Origin: Streptomyces iranensis
GTDB lineage: Bacteria > Actinomycetota > Actinomycetes > Streptomycetales > Streptomycetaceae
Direction: 5' to 3'
NCBI RefSeq assembly: GCF_017874715.1
Contig: NZ_JAGGLR010000001.1
Location: forward strand, 372,001-436,000
Length of the DNA: 64,000 bases
This document shows, in pieces, positions 1 to 7,731 of this stretch. Below the pieces are notes generated by a model, which had not been told where the DNA came from, did not search any database, and was given only the letters and a program-made list of their open reading frames with translations. Each line of letters opens with the position of its first letter. Positions within the stretch are counted from its first letter, which is position 1. The translations under genes and the position numbers were made by a program.

Positions 1-797
1 AGCCGCAGCCGCATGTCCTCCACGCTGCGCCCCTCGCGCACCGCCCGCCGGCTGGCCTCCAGCGCCGACTCCGCCTCCGCGAGCCGGGCCCGCAGCCGCC
101 GCGCCTCGCTGTCCGCGGTGGCCTGACGGGTCGCCGCCTCCGACCGTACGGACTCCAGCTCCGTCTCGAGCTTGCGCAGCGCGGCCGCACCCCGCTTCAC
201 ATCGCTCTGCGCGCTGCGCAGCTTGCGCTGGAGCACGTCGTTCTCCTTGCGGGCCGACTCCAGCTCGGTGCGCGTCCGCTCGGCCTCGTGCCGGGTGGCC
301 GCCTTGGCCTCGGCGAGCTCCTCGCGCAGCCGCTGGAGCTCGCGCGCCGCCTCCTCACCGGCCCGCTCGGCGGAGGCCCGCTGGGCCTCCTCGCCCGCCG
401 CCTCGACCAGCTTGACCCAGCCCACCGGGCGCAGCACATACGCCACCGCCGCGACATCCACCGGATCGGCCGCTGCGGGCGGCGAACCGCCCTCGATCGC
501 CTCGGCCAGCTCCCGCTGGGTCTCCCGCAGCCGTCCCGCGATCCGCTGCCGGAAGACGGGGTCACTCTCCACCGCGGCGGCCATCGCGTTGCCCGCGAAC
601 TTGGCGCGGCGGGTCGGGGTGAAACGGGCGTACTGCCGCAGCTGGGTGGGCAGCTCGGTGACCGTCAGACCGCCGAAGGCGTCCGCGACCAGCGCCACCA
701 CGCGCCGTCGCACCCCTTCCGGCAGGGGGCGGTCCAGCGCCTCGGGGACGCCCTCGGCGTCACCGGCCGCCCCGGGGTCACCGGTCCGCTCCACCAC
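1..797 (-). CDS. NYN-domain RNA-binding protein, N-terminal part (C-terminus lies beyond the window)
   Basis: The first ~265 residues are visible; the gene runs off the left edge. The chosen start is one of two adjacent GTG codons (797 or 794), with a GGAG-type ribosome site just upstream. Residues ~20-130 are a helical, Arg/Ala-rich region containing FTPTRRAKFAGNAM. After ~residue 130 comes a long Glu/Arg/Ala-rich heptad region typical of a coiled coil. From memory this arrangement matches Streptomyces proteins whose C-terminal half is a NYN/PIN-type ribonuclease-like domain; that half is outside the window, so the domain name is an inference. It lies 17 nt downstream of the zinc-ribbon gene on the same strand, so the two are probably cotranscribed. 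Confidence 0.75.
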   Translation of the reverse strand, partial: MVERTGDPGAAGDAEGVPEALDRPLPEGVRRRVVALVADAFGGLTVTELPTQLRQYARFTPTRRAKFAGNAMAAAVESDPVFRQRIAGRLRETQRELAEAIEGGSPPAAADPVDVAAVAYVLRPVGWVKLVEAAGEEAQRASAERAGEEAARELQRLREELAEAKAATRHEAERTRTELESARKENDVLQRKLRSAQSDVKRGAAALRKLETELESVRSEAATRQATADSEARRLRARLAEAESALEASRRAVREGRSVEDMRLR

Positions 798-814
798 CTG
801 TCACCGCTCCGTTC

Positions 815-1060
815 TCAGGCGCTCTGGCCGGTGCTCGGACGATCCACTAGTTCGACCTGGTCGACCGCGTTGCACCAGCGACAACGCACTGACTCAATGG
901 TCTCACTGAGCACCTCGCGTTCCTCGACTCTGGGTTCCCCCGCCAAGTCGAGATGCACATACTCCACGGCTCTGGTCGAGCGGGTCACATCGAACCGGGT
1001 GAGATTGCCGCACAGTGTGCAACGCCAGCGGGTCTGGGTGGTCGGCAGGGGCACGGCCAT
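815..1060 (-). CDS. small conserved zinc-ribbon protein (81 aa)
   Basis: An 81-residue protein starting MAVPLPTTQTRWRC. It carries two CxxC knuckles, CTLCGN (residues 14-17) and CRWCN (60-63), the signature of a zinc ribbon, separated by an acidic/hydrophobic stretch. The ATG at 1060 is chosen because it leaves the first knuckle close to the N-terminus, as expected for a compact ribbon. It precedes the NYN-domain gene by 17 nt and is divergent from the rhomboid gene. The function is unknown. A nucleic-acid-linked role is conceivable from the ribbon and the neighbour, but this is inference only. Confidence 0.8.
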   Translation of the reverse strand: MAVPLPTTQTRWRCTLCGNLTRFDVTRSTRAVEYVHLDLAGEPRVEEREVLSETIESVRCRWCNAVDQVELVDRPSTGQSA

Positions 1061-1213
1061 GGTTGCGGATCCTCGCTTCTCGGCTCGTCGGCGGCGTCCT
1101 GTAACCCTACGGCCTGAGCCCTGGCCCGTGCCGGGCCCGGTCCGCCCCCACGACCCGCCCGAGCGCGGCGAGGCGCTCTGTGGAGGTTGCGCCCGGTACG
1201 GAATGATCTGCCC

Positions 1214-1948
1214 ATGATCGAGACGTCGTCGGGGCGCCACCGCCCCTGGATGGCGGGGCCCGGCCGCCCCTGGATGACGTACGGCCTGATCGTCAGCTGC
1301 TGCCTGATCTTCGTCCTCGGACCGGCCTCGGGGCTCAACCCCGGCTATGGCTCGGGCGGGCGGCTGGTGGAGGCCCAGTCCACGTACTTCGAGCGCTGGG
1401 GGGTGGTGCCCAGCGCCCTGTGGAGCGGCGACCCCGATCAGCCGCTCGCCCCGCTGACCGCGCTCTTCGTGCACGGCAACTGGCTGCATCTGCTCGGAAA
1501 CATGCTGTTCCTGTATGTCTTCGGCGCGATGACCGAGGAGCGGATGGGCCGTTTCCAGTTCGCCGTCTTCTACCTCGCCACGGGCTATCTGGCGCTCCTC
1601 GGGTACGCCGCCGCCCACGCCGACTCGGCCCAGTCCCTGGTGGGCGCCTCCGGGGCCATCTCCGGGGTGCTCGGCGCCTTTCTGTGGCTATTCCCCCGGG
1701 CCCGGGTGACCAGCCTCTTCCCGTTCCTGCTCTTCCTCCCGCTGCGCTTTCCGGCGTGGGCGGTGCTGATCTTCTGGGTGGCCCTCCAGTGGCTGGCCGC
1801 CCGGCAGGCCGACGACCGCCCCGGCGTCGCCTATCTCGCCCATCTCGTGGGCTTCACGCTCGGCTTTCTCTACGCGTGGGCCCGGTTCGGGCGGACGGCT
1901 AGAGTGGGCGGCGCAGCCAGGCCCAGTGAGGGAGAAAGCCAGCCGTGA
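1214..1948 (+). CDS. rhomboid-family intramembrane serine protease
   Basis: A 244-residue polytopic membrane protein. The conserved HGNWLHLLGNM segment (residues 87-97), the catalytic serine in GASGAIS (Ser146) and the catalytic histidine in YLAHLVGF (His210) form the rhomboid Ser/His dyad. At least six hydrophobic segments surround these motifs, so the catalytic core looks intact. Rhomboids cleave transmembrane segments of substrate proteins inside the bilayer; the substrate here is unknown. ATG 1214 is preferred to a TTG nine codons upstream, although neither has a strong ribosome site. Its stop overlaps the next gene by 4 nt (GTGA), so translation of the two is probably coupled. Confidence 0.88.
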   Translation: MIETSSGRHRPWMAGPGRPWMTYGLIVSCCLIFVLGPASGLNPGYGSGGRLVEAQSTYFERWGVVPSALWSGDPDQPLAPLTALFVHGNWLHLLGNMLFLYVFGAMTEERMGRFQFAVFYLATGYLALLGYAAAHADSAQSLVGASGAISGVLGAFLWLFPRARVTSLFPFLLFLPLRFPAWAVLIFWVALQWLAARQADDRPGVAYLAHLVGFTLGFLYAWARFGRTARVGGAARPSEGESQP

Positions 1949-2226
1949 TCACTTCGATCGTGCTCATCAAGACCAACGTGGACCAGATCCCGGAGACCGC
2001 CGAGAAGATCGCCGCGCTGGAGGGTGTGAGCGAGGTCTACTCGGTCACCGGCGCGCACGATCTGATCGCGATGGTGCGGGTGGCCCGGCACGACGACCTC
2101 GCGGACATCATCACGGGCCAGATCAGCAAGCTGCCGGGGGTGGCCTCGACCGAGACCCACATCGCCTTCCGGACGTACTCGCAGCACGACCTGGAGGCGG
2201 CGTTCGCGATCGGCCTGGACGGCTAG
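1945..2226 (+). CDS. stand-alone Lrp/AsnC ligand-binding (RAM) domain protein
   Basis: This 93-residue protein consists only of the alpha/beta RAM domain of the Lrp/AsnC family. It has the MVRVARHDDLADII and LPGVASTETHIAF elements of that fold and no helix-turn-helix. Full Lrp proteins are ~150 residues, so this is a DNA-binding-less member, a form common in actinobacteria. Such proteins may bind amino acids and form oligomers, or act as partners of full-length regulators; the ligand cannot be read from the sequence. GTG 1945 overlaps the rhomboid stop codon. Confidence 0.85.
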   Translation: MITSIVLIKTNVDQIPETAEKIAALEGVSEVYSVTGAHDLIAMVRVARHDDLADIITGQISKLPGVASTETHIAFRTYSQHDLEAAFAIGLDG

Positions 2227-2890
2227 GTCGTGTCCGGCGGGCCGTGACACCTGCGGCGCGCCCTTCCCCTCTCCGCCCCTCCCCGCCCCTTCCCGCAACC
2301 GGGGTTCCACCCCAGACCCCGGACGCGCGCGAAGGCCCGCCCGGCCATCCGCCCCGTCTGCCCGCCGACCGCGATCAACCCACCGCCGCAAGCGCTCACG
2401 ACGACGGCCGCCTCGTCACCCCCGGAGCCCAGGGGCGACGCGAAACCGGGACTCCCCCAGACCCCGGCCGGACAACCCGGATGGGCGCGGGCGTCCGCCC
2501 AGTCATCCGCCGCGTCAGCGCGGCGACGCGGCGACGCGGCCAGCCCGCCGGTGCAGGTAATCACGCCCTCACCACCCGCCCCGCGGACCCCCTGGCCGGT
2601 CAGCTGGTCGCGGCCGCGGTCGGCTCATCGACCCCCGGGTCCAAGAACGAAGCGAGGCCGGGACTCCGCCCCAGACCCCGGCCGGACGCCCGGACGCGCG
2701 CGGTCATCCGCCGCGCCAGCCGCGACCGCCGCGACCGGCTCGCCGGTGCAGGTGTTCACGGCGGCGACGGCCGACTCGTCGACCTCACGGGGTCCAGGGG
2801 CGGAGCCCCTGGTCGCGGGAAGGGGCGGGAAGGGGAAAGAGCCCCCCGCAGGGCCCGGCGCCCGCCGAACTGCTGGGCCGGCCAACGGCC
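2227..2890. repeat. gene-free stretch with diverged ~150-bp repeat units and GC-rich end elements
   Basis: No credible gene is seen here. It starts with a copy of the dispersed GC-rich gene-end element (2249-2322). Two to three diverged units of a longer repeat follow; each has a 'CATCCGCC' core (at ~2346, 2503 and 2703), then a 'CTCACG'-like segment, then 'GACGGCCGACTCGTCGAC'-like sequence. The last unit ends in an inverted copy of the end element (2790-2840), including the hairpin CCAGGGGCGGAGCCCCTGG. The same long unit forms a cleaner tandem array at 30895-31400. Both flanking genes point into this region. Confidence 0.7.
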
Positions 2891-4291
2891 TCAGCCGCGG
2901 TCCGGGACGCAGCGGCCGTCCTCGGTCCGGTAGCTCCACCGGGCGCCGTCGCGCACCAGTTCCTTCACAGCGCCCACGAACCGCTCCACATGCTCGTCCG
3001 GGGTGCCCGCCCCGAAGCTGACCCGGATCGCGTTCAGCGACCGCTCCCCCGGCGCGGCCTCGGGCGCGCCGCACTCGCCCGGCTCCTCGGGCTCGCTGTC
3101 CAGCAGGGTACGGACCAGCGGATGGGCGCAGAACAGTCCGTCGCGTACGCCGATGCCGTACTCCGCGGAGAGCGCCGCCGCGAAGTGGGAGCTGTTCCAG
3201 CCCTCCACCACGAACGACAGCACGCCGACCCGGGGCGCGTCGTCGCCGAACAGCGAGAGCACCCGCACCTCGGGCACCTCGGCAAGCCCCGCCCGCACCT
3301 TCTCGATCAGCTGCCGCTCACGGGCGACCAGGCCCTCGAAACCGGCCTCGGTCAGCGCCTTGCAGGCCGACGCGATCGCGTAGACGCCGATGACGTTCGG
3401 CGAGCCCGCCTCGTGCCGGGCTGCGGTGGTGTGCCACTCGACGTCGACGCCGCCGTCCTCCCTGCGCGTCACCTTACGGCTGGCGCCGCCGCCCGCCAGA
3501 TACGGCCGGGCCTCCCGCAGCCAGTCCGCCCGCCCGGCCAGCACCCCGGCCCCGAAGGGCGCGTACAGCTTGTGCCCGGAGAAGGCCACCCAGTCGACGT
3601 CCGCCTCCGCGATGTCCACGGGGTGGTGCGGGGCCAGCTGCGCGGCGTCCAGGACGATACGGGCGCCGTGCGCGTGCGCGGCCGCGGCCAGCTCCCGCAC
3701 CGGCCACAGCTCACCGGTCACGTTGGACGCGCCGGTCACACACACCAGCGCCGGGCCCCCAGTGCGGCCCGCGAGCGCCTTCTCCAGCGTCTCCACCGCC
3801 TGCCGCGGGGAGCGCGGGGCGCTGAGGTAGCGGACGGTGACGTCCTCGCGCTGCTCCCACGGCAGCAGCGAGGCATGGTGCTCGGTCTCGAAGACGAAGA
3901 CCTCGGTGCCCCGGGGCGCCACGGCGGCCAGAAGGTTGAGCGAATCGGTGGTGGAGCGGGTGAAGACGACCTGGTCGTCCTCGCGGCAGCCCAGGAAGGC
4001 GGCGACGTCCTTACGGCTGTTCTCGAAGAGGTCGGTGGACAGCTGCGAGAGGTAGCCCGCCCCGCGGTGCACGCTGCCGTAGTAGGGCGCGTACGCGGCG
4101 ATGTCGTCCCAGACCCGGCGCAGCGCGGGGGCGCTGGCGGCGTAGTCGAGCGCCGCGTAGGTCACCTCACCGCCGGTGACCAGGGGGACCAGGACGTCGT
4201 CGCCCAGCACGGGCAGCGGCTCACAGGCGGCGACGGAGGAATCGGCGGAGGAGGAAGAAGAAGTGGCGGTGGCAGCGGGGCGCGCGGACAT
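2891..4291 (-). CDS. aminotransferase class V / SufS-like cysteine desulfurase-type enzyme
   Basis: A 466-residue fold-type I PLP enzyme. The PLP lysine is Lys241 in FSGHKLYAPFG, the cofactor aspartate is Asp215 in VLDAAQ, and the pyridine-stacking histidine is in TEHHAS (His138/139). Cys388 in RDGLFCAHPL occupies the position of the SufS-type persulfide cysteine, so sulfur transfer from cysteine is a plausible activity. A related C-S lyase or aminotransferase is also possible. The first ~25 residues are a Ser/Ala/Thr-rich tail. ATG 4291 is chosen because it has a GGGAG ribosome site. A SAM-IV-type riboswitch and terminator lie upstream, which independently links the gene to sulfur or methionine metabolism. 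Confidence 0.85.
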   Translation of the reverse strand: MSARPAATATSSSSSADSSVAACEPLPVLGDDVLVPLVTGGEVTYAALDYAASAPALRRVWDDIAAYAPYYGSVHRGAGYLSQLSTDLFENSRKDVAAFLGCREDDQVVFTRSTTDSLNLLAAVAPRGTEVFVFETEHHASLLPWEQREDVTVRYLSAPRSPRQAVETLEKALAGRTGGPALVCVTGASNVTGELWPVRELAAAAHAHGARIVLDAAQLAPHHPVDIAEADVDWVAFSGHKLYAPFGAGVLAGRADWLREARPYLAGGGASRKVTRREDGGVDVEWHTTAARHEAGSPNVIGVYAIASACKALTEAGFEGLVARERQLIEKVRAGLAEVPEVRVLSLFGDDAPRVGVLSFVVEGWNSSHFAAALSAEYGIGVRDGLFCAHPLVRTLLDSEPEEPGECGAPEAAPGERSLNAIRVSFGAGTPDEHVERFVGAVKELVRDGARWSYRTEDGRCVPDRG

Positions 4292-4412
4292 GGCGAAGTC
4301 TCCCGAAGGGGTCGAAGGAATGCGTGACGCGCACGGAAACGGCGGCGGCGAGCCAGCTGTAAGGGCGCGGGAAATCGCTCGACGCACGGCCGCACCGCGC
4401 GGAGCACATGGA

Positions 4413-4435
4413 GAAAAGACGGGGCCGCTCGGCCC
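4413..4435 (-). terminator. intrinsic terminator of the SAM riboswitch expression platform
   Basis: On the minus strand a GGGCC/GGCCC stem with a 4-nt loop (4421-4435) is followed after a few bases by a TTTT run (4414-4417). It sits between the aptamer (4490-4613) and the start codon at 4291. This is where a SAM-dependent attenuator would end transcription. The pairing partner that would form an antiterminator was not worked out. Confidence 0.7.
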
Positions 4436-4489
4436 TAACGCATTCGCTGCATCACGGAAGAACTCCCTCGACCACCAGGACCCCTAGTG

Positions 4490-4613
4490 CGAGGGGTCCG
4501 CGCTTGCCGCCGGCCTCGCTGCCTGGCGGCCTGGTCATCACCCGGGGCACCCCGCCACGGACGGAGGGTTGCCGGACAGCGGGCCGGGGCCGTAGTCGCT
4601 GTCGCTCGTGACC
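4490..4613 (-). ncRNA. SAM-IV-type riboswitch aptamer
   Basis: Read on the minus strand, this leader contains the conserved blocks remembered for the actinobacterial SAM-IV class, in the right order. They are an opening GGTCACGAG, then CCGGCAACCCTCC, then GGGGTGCCCCGGGTGA leading into TGACC (which can pair with the opening GGTCA), then the 3' pseudoknot block GGCAAGCGCGGACCCC. The aptamer binds S-adenosylmethionine and normally shuts off sulfur or methionine genes when SAM is high. A terminator hairpin follows it. The class assignment rests on recognition, not on a covariance search. Confidence 0.82.
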
Positions 4614-4641
4614 TGGGCAGGAGTATGCCATGTCAGGCGTC

Positions 4642-4684
4642 GGCGGCCATGCCCTGTCCGCATCCCGGACAGACCATGGCCGCC
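4642..4684. terminator. long two-stage inverted repeat downstream of trpD
   Basis: A 10-bp perfect outer stem (GGCGGCCATG/CATGGCCGCC) encloses an inner TGTCCG/CGGACA stem; the whole spans 43 nt. It lies ~160 nt past the trpD stop and just upstream of the riboswitch promoter region. There is no T-tract. It may be the trpD operon terminator or an operator for the riboswitch-controlled gene. Confidence 0.45.
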
Positions 4685-4735
4685 GTAAGGAGTTCGCCGG
4701 ACAGGGCCAGGTCGGCAGCGGTCCGGCGACGCCCT

Positions 4736-4825
4736 GAAAGGGCGCGGGGCTGTGTCGATACGCGGCTCCGCCGCGTGGGCGACCAGCCACGACGGCGCCG
4801 CAGACCGCCGACGGCATATCAGGGC
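4736..4825. repeat. dispersed ~90-bp intergenic element, copy 1
   Basis: This stretch contains GCGCGGGGCTGTGTCGAT, GCGGCTCCGCCGCGTGGG and ACCAGCCACGACGGCGCCGC. A closely matching copy lies in inverted orientation at 22378-22468. Shorter pieces of the same sequence lie at about 31445-31480 and 41445-41470. All are non-coding and near gene ends. Confidence 0.7.
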
Positions 4826-4841
4826 ACTCCCAGCGGAGCGC

Positions 4842-5915
4842 TTAGGCGTGGGTGGCCCGGACCCATCGCTCCAGGACGTCGCGCGCCGCGCCCGAGTCGA
4901 TCGACTCGGCGGCCCGCGCCGCCCCCGCCCCGATCCGGTCCGTCAGGGGCTTGTCCCCCGGGTCCCGCTCGAGCGCCACCAGCGCCGCCGCCGAGTTCAG
5001 CAGCACCGCGTCCCGGACCGGGCCCCGCTCGCCCGCCAGCAGCCGGCGGGCCACATCGGCGTTGTACGAGGCGTCCGCGCCCCGCAGGGCCTCCACGGGG
5101 GCCCGCTCTACGCCCACGTCCCGGGGGTCGAAGGTCTCCTGGCGCACGGCGCCGTCCCGGACCTCCCACACCTGGGAGGTCGTGGTCACGGTGAGCTCGT
5201 CCAGCCCGTCGTCGCCCCGGACGACCAGCGCGGAGGAGCCCCGCTCGGCCAGCACCCCGGCGATGATGGGCGCCATACGGGCGTCGGCGACCCCGGTCGC
5301 CTGACAGGTGACCTTCGCCGGGTTGGTCAGCGGGCCGAGCAGATTGAACGGGGTGGCGACGCCCAGCTCGCGTCGGGCCGAGGCGACATGCCGCAGCGAC
5401 GGGTGGAACTTCACCGCGAAGCAGAAGGTGATCCCGGCCTCCTCCGCGACCTCGACCACCCGCTCGGGGGTGATGTCCAGATTGACGCCGAGCTTCTCCA
5501 GCACGTCGGAGGCGCCACTGGCGGAGGACGCGGCGCGGTTGCCGTGCTTGACCACCCGTGCGCCGGTACCGGCGACGACCAGCGCGGACATGGTGGAGAT
5601 GTTGACGGTCCTGGCGCGGTCGCCACCGGTGCCCACGATGTCCACGGTCGCCCCGGGCACCTCGATCACCCTGGCGTGCTCGTACATGGCCCGCACCAGA
5701 CCGGCCACCTCGGAGACCGTCTCGCCCTTGGCGCGCAGCGCGATCGCGAAACCGGCGATCTGGGCGTCGGTGGCCTCGCCCCGCATGATCCGGTCCATGG
5801 CCCAGGCGGTGTCGTCGGCGTCGAGGTCCCGGCCGGCGATCAGCGAGCTCAGTACGTCCGGCCAGGTGCGGGCCGTCGCGGTGCTGTCGCCTCCGGCGGG
5901 GGTCACAACGTCCAT
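4842..5915 (-). CDS. trpD: anthranilate phosphoribosyltransferase
   Basis: This 357-residue enzyme transfers the phosphoribosyl group of PRPP to anthranilate, the second step of the tryptophan branch. The PRPP/metal signature GTGGD is at residues 95-99 and NIST at 105-108. The conserved [12 protein letters not shown] segment (123-134) is present. Its length and motifs match a complete enzyme. No other trp gene is nearby, as is usual for this locus in Streptomyces. It lies downstream of the qcrCAB terminator on the same strand, so it probably has its own promoter in the ~90 nt between that terminator and its start. Confidence 0.95.
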   Translation of the reverse strand: MDVVTPAGGDSTATARTWPDVLSSLIAGRDLDADDTAWAMDRIMRGEATDAQIAGFAIALRAKGETVSEVAGLVRAMYEHARVIEVPGATVDIVGTGGDRARTVNISTMSALVVAGTGARVVKHGNRAASSASGASDVLEKLGVNLDITPERVVEVAEEAGITFCFAVKFHPSLRHVASARRELGVATPFNLLGPLTNPAKVTCQATGVADARMAPIIAGVLAERGSSALVVRGDDGLDELTVTTTSQVWEVRDGAVRQETFDPRDVGVERAPVEALRGADASYNADVARRLLAGERGPVRDAVLLNSAAALVALERDPGDKPLTDRIGAGAARAAESIDSGAARDVLERWVRATHA

Positions 5916-6002
5916 GGTCCGCTCCTGGATCCGTGGGGGTGGGCAGGGAAAGGGGTCCGCGCACTTCAGCGGCCCGTCGCAAGCCTATCGGCCGCACGGC
6001 CG

Positions 6003-6039
6003 GGGCCCCGGCCGGACCGTGTGGTCCGGGCCGGGGCCC
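6003..6039 (-). terminator. strong hairpin ending the ctaE-qcrCAB transcript
   Basis: A near-perfect GC-rich stem (left arm 6003-6018, GTGT loop, right arm 6023-6039, one bulged G) lies 55 nt past the qcrB stop. A shorter palindrome (5997-6014) overlaps it. There is no clear T-tract, as is common in Streptomyces. Confidence 0.7.
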
Positions 6040-6093
6040 TGGTCTGTGGCGTCGCTGTATGAAGAAACCGGTCGCTGAAGGGGTACCGGGAGA

Positions 6094-7731
6094 TCAGTGG
6101 TGGCCGTGGCCACTGGTGATCTCGTGGTGCTCCTCCCGGGTCGGCTTCGGAATGACGTTGTCCCCGCCGTAGTAGCCCTTGGAGAGCTTCGAACGGAGCC
6201 TCTGCGAAGGCTTTATCTTCCGCTTGACCCCGTTCTCGTCGACCTCCGGGCCGATCTCGTAGGGCTCGGGCTGGTCATGCTGGGTGAGCGTGTGCAGCTG
6301 CTCCTGCGAGAGCGGCTCGTGGACCTCGATGAACTCACCGTGCGGCAGCCGCTTGATGATGCCGGTCTCACGGCCGTGCAGCACCTTGTCCTTGTCCCGC
6401 CGCTGGAGGCCGAGGCAGATCCGCTTGGTGGCGATGAACGCCAGGACCGGGCCGACGAAGAAGCCGATCCGCACGAACCACGTGATCGAGTTGATCGACA
6501 GGTGGAAGTGGGTGGCCCACAGGTCGTTACCGCCACCGATCAGCATCACGAAGTACGCGGTGATCCAGGCGACACCGAAGGCGGTACGGGTCGGGGCGTT
6601 GCGCGGGCGGTCCAGGATGTGGTGCTCACGCTTGTCGCCGGTGATCCAGGACTCGATGAACGGGTAGAGCCCGATCGCGAACAGGACCAGCGGGAAGAGC
6701 ACGATCGGGATGAACACGCCCAGGACGAGCGTGTGGCCCCAGGCGGTGATCTCCCAGCCGGGCATCACACGGACCAGACCCTCGGCGAAGCCCATGTACC
6801 AGTCGGGCTGGGCGCCGGTGGACACCTGGTCCGGCCGGTAGGGGCCGATGGTCCAGATCGGGTTGATGGTCGCGACCGCGGACAGGACCGCGATCACACC
6901 GAAGACCAGGAAGAAGAAGCCGCCCGCCTTGGCCATGTAGACCGGCAGCAGAGGCATGCCGACGACGTTCTTCTCGGTCTTTCCGGCCCCGGGGTACTGC
7001 GTGTGCTTGTGGTAGAAGACCAGGATCAGGTGCGCCACCAGCAGGCCGAGCATGATGCCCGGCAGCAGCAGGACATGGACCGGGTAGAGCCTCGCGATGA
7101 GGTCCGTACCGGGGAACTCGCCACCGAAGATGAACATCGAGAGGTAGGTGCCGACCACCGGGATCGACAGGAACACACCCTCGATGAACCGCAGACCGGT
7201 GCCGGAGAGCAGGTCGTCGGGGAGCGAGTAGCCGGTGAAGCCGGTCAGCATGCCGAGGAAGAACAGCAGGAAGCCGAACAGCCAGTTGATCTCACGCGGC
7301 TTGCGGAACGCACCGGTGAAGAACACGCGCATCATGTGCGTGAACATGCCGGCGAGGAAGACCAGCGCGGCCCAGTGGTGAATCTGCCGGATCAGCAGAC
7401 CGCCGCGCACCTCGAAGCTGATGTCGAGGGTCGACTGGAACGCCTCGGACATCCGCACGCCCTGCATCGGGACGTACGGGCCCTCGTAGACGACCTCCGA
7501 CATGCTGGGGTGGAAGAACAGCGTCAGGTACACACCCGTGAGGATGATGACAATGAAGCTGTAGAGGCAGACCTCGCCCAGCATGAAGGACCAGTGGTCC
7601 GGGAAGATCTTGCGCATATTGGCCTTGGCCAGGCTGTAGATGCCCAGCCGGCCGTCGGCCCAGTCCGCGACGCGCTCACCCGCGGGCGCTTTGCCCCGGC
7701 GCTGCGCGGCGCTGTCGCTTGTAGTACTCAT
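6094..7731 (-). CDS. qcrB: cytochrome bc1 complex cytochrome b subunit
   Basis: A 545-residue integral membrane subunit that carries two b hemes and the quinol sites of the actinobacterial bc1 complex. Histidines in HHWAALVFLAGMFTHMMR and in HVLLLPGIMLG...FYHKH fit the heme b ligand pairs. The protein is longer than mitochondrial-type cytochrome b because of a ~120-residue soluble C-terminal tail rich in His and charged residues, a known feature of actinobacterial QcrB. ATG 7731 overlaps the qcrA stop by 4 nt. Together with QcrA and QcrC it passes electrons from menaquinol directly to the aa3 oxidase, without a soluble cytochrome c. Confidence 0.95.
   Translation of the reverse strand: MSTTSDSAAQRRGKAPAGERVADWADGRLGIYSLAKANMRKIFPDHWSFMLGEVCLYSFIVIILTGVYLTLFFHPSMSEVVYEGPYVPMQGVRMSEAFQSTLDISFEVRGGLLIRQIHHWAALVFLAGMFTHMMRVFFTGAFRKPREINWLFGFLLFFLGMLTGFTGYSLPDDLLSGTGLRFIEGVFLSIPVVGTYLSMFIFGGEFPGTDLIARLYPVHVLLLPGIMLGLLVAHLILVFYHKHTQYPGAGKTEKNVVGMPLLPVYMAKAGGFFFLVFGVIAVLSAVATINPIWTIGPYRPDQVSTGAQPDWYMGFAEGLVRVMPGWEITAWGHTLVLGVFIPIVLFPLVLFAIGLYPFIESWITGDKREHHILDRPRNAPTRTAFGVAWITAYFVMLIGGGNDLWATHFHLSINSITWFVRIGFFVGPVLAFIATKRICLGLQRRDKDKVLHGRETGIIKRLPHGEFIEVHEPLSQEQLHTLTQHDQPEPYEIGPEVDENGVKRKIKPSQRLRSKLSKGYYGGDNVIPKPTREEHHEITSGHGHH

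Noticed and set aside
4221..4409. A Cys-containing leader peptide (MCSARCGRASS...) between the attenuator and the aminotransferase gene
   Set aside because: It has no ribosome site, overlaps the gene in another frame, and only two early cysteines are present. Not enough for a cysteine-attenuation claim.
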